This document shows, piece after piece, positions 63,911 to 64,000 of a stretch of 64,000 nt of DNA. This stretch comes from Micrasema longulum (taxonomy: Eukaryota > Arthropoda > Insecta > Trichoptera > Brachycentridae), in NCBI GenBank assembly GCA_022494885.1, contig JAGVSM010000913.1, forward strand, positions 1 to 64,000. Direction: 5' to 3'. Under the pieces are notes generated by a model. It made no database searches. It had not been told where the DNA came from and worked only from the letters and a program-made list of their open reading frames with translations. The first letter of the stretch is position 1; each line of letters begins with the position of its first letter. The position numbers and the translations under genes were made by a program.

Positions 63911-64000
63911 TTTTGCGTTCGACGATTGAACCGTGGTCTAATTTTCGTTTTGTCCCCCTGTCCTGTCCAGCGCGGTCAAAGCAGTAAACGGAACTGGGAC
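63911..64000. other. Window end, unassigned
   Basis: Less AT-rich sequence running off the window; too short to judge. Confidence 0.3.

Overview
The window looks like intergenic or intronic DNA from an AT-rich arthropod genome, most probably an insect. The call rests on the mobile elements: several lineages of non-LTR retrotransposon, a mariner of the irritans/SETMAR type, hAT- and Harbinger-like elements, and two or three families of tRNA-derived SINE. The species cannot be named from sequence alone. I recognise no intact host gene, no rRNA gene, no convincing functional tRNA and no CRISPR array. Almost every open frame longer than 60 codons is chance or repeat-derived.

Layout. 0-5 kb: foldback repeat A, a hAT-type MITE and AT-rich filler. 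6.8-8.4 kb: a foldback element split by a Harbinger-like element with a TTA target duplication. 9.5-13 kb: a cluster of repeat A, SINE C and a modular repeat. 15.2-16.1 kb: SINE B cut by a hAT MITE with a perfect 8-bp target duplication. 16.9-19.4 kb: LINE 3' ends, a SINE B copy and a ribozyme-like hairpin. 21.3-24.2 kb: two SINE C copies, a decayed mariner with its transposase relic, and a reverse-transcriptase pseudogene. 25.5-31 kb: nested SINE/hAT/TIR elements, a 5'-truncated R1/Jockey-like LINE with a 15-bp target duplication, and two small TIR elements. 31.4-38.8 kb: a series of foldback and TIR elements plus a LINE fragment. 39-43.8 kb: a frameshifted transposase-like gene remnant, SINEs and LINE ends. 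44.1-47.4 kb: a repeat-TIR element-repeat structure that includes an occupied and an empty site for one MITE. 47.8-64 kb: SINEs, LINE 3' ends (the longest a 184-codon frame at 59.3-59.9 kb), small TIR elements and modular repeats.

How it fits together. None of the elements appears able to move itself, since every coding remnant is truncated, frameshifted or missing key residues. The short TIR elements would have needed transposases from elsewhere in the genome. The SINEs carry internal pol III-type A and B boxes and would have used a LINE reverse transcriptase. The window therefore records layers of transposition more than a functional locus. The most useful signals are datable nestings, an empty/occupied site pair, hammerhead-like hairpins within repeats, a remnant with an FSDNC-GQN / GHSFLP motif pair, and a SINE variant with an extra upstream module. 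Family calls come from reading the sequence and remembered family features; no database search was run.
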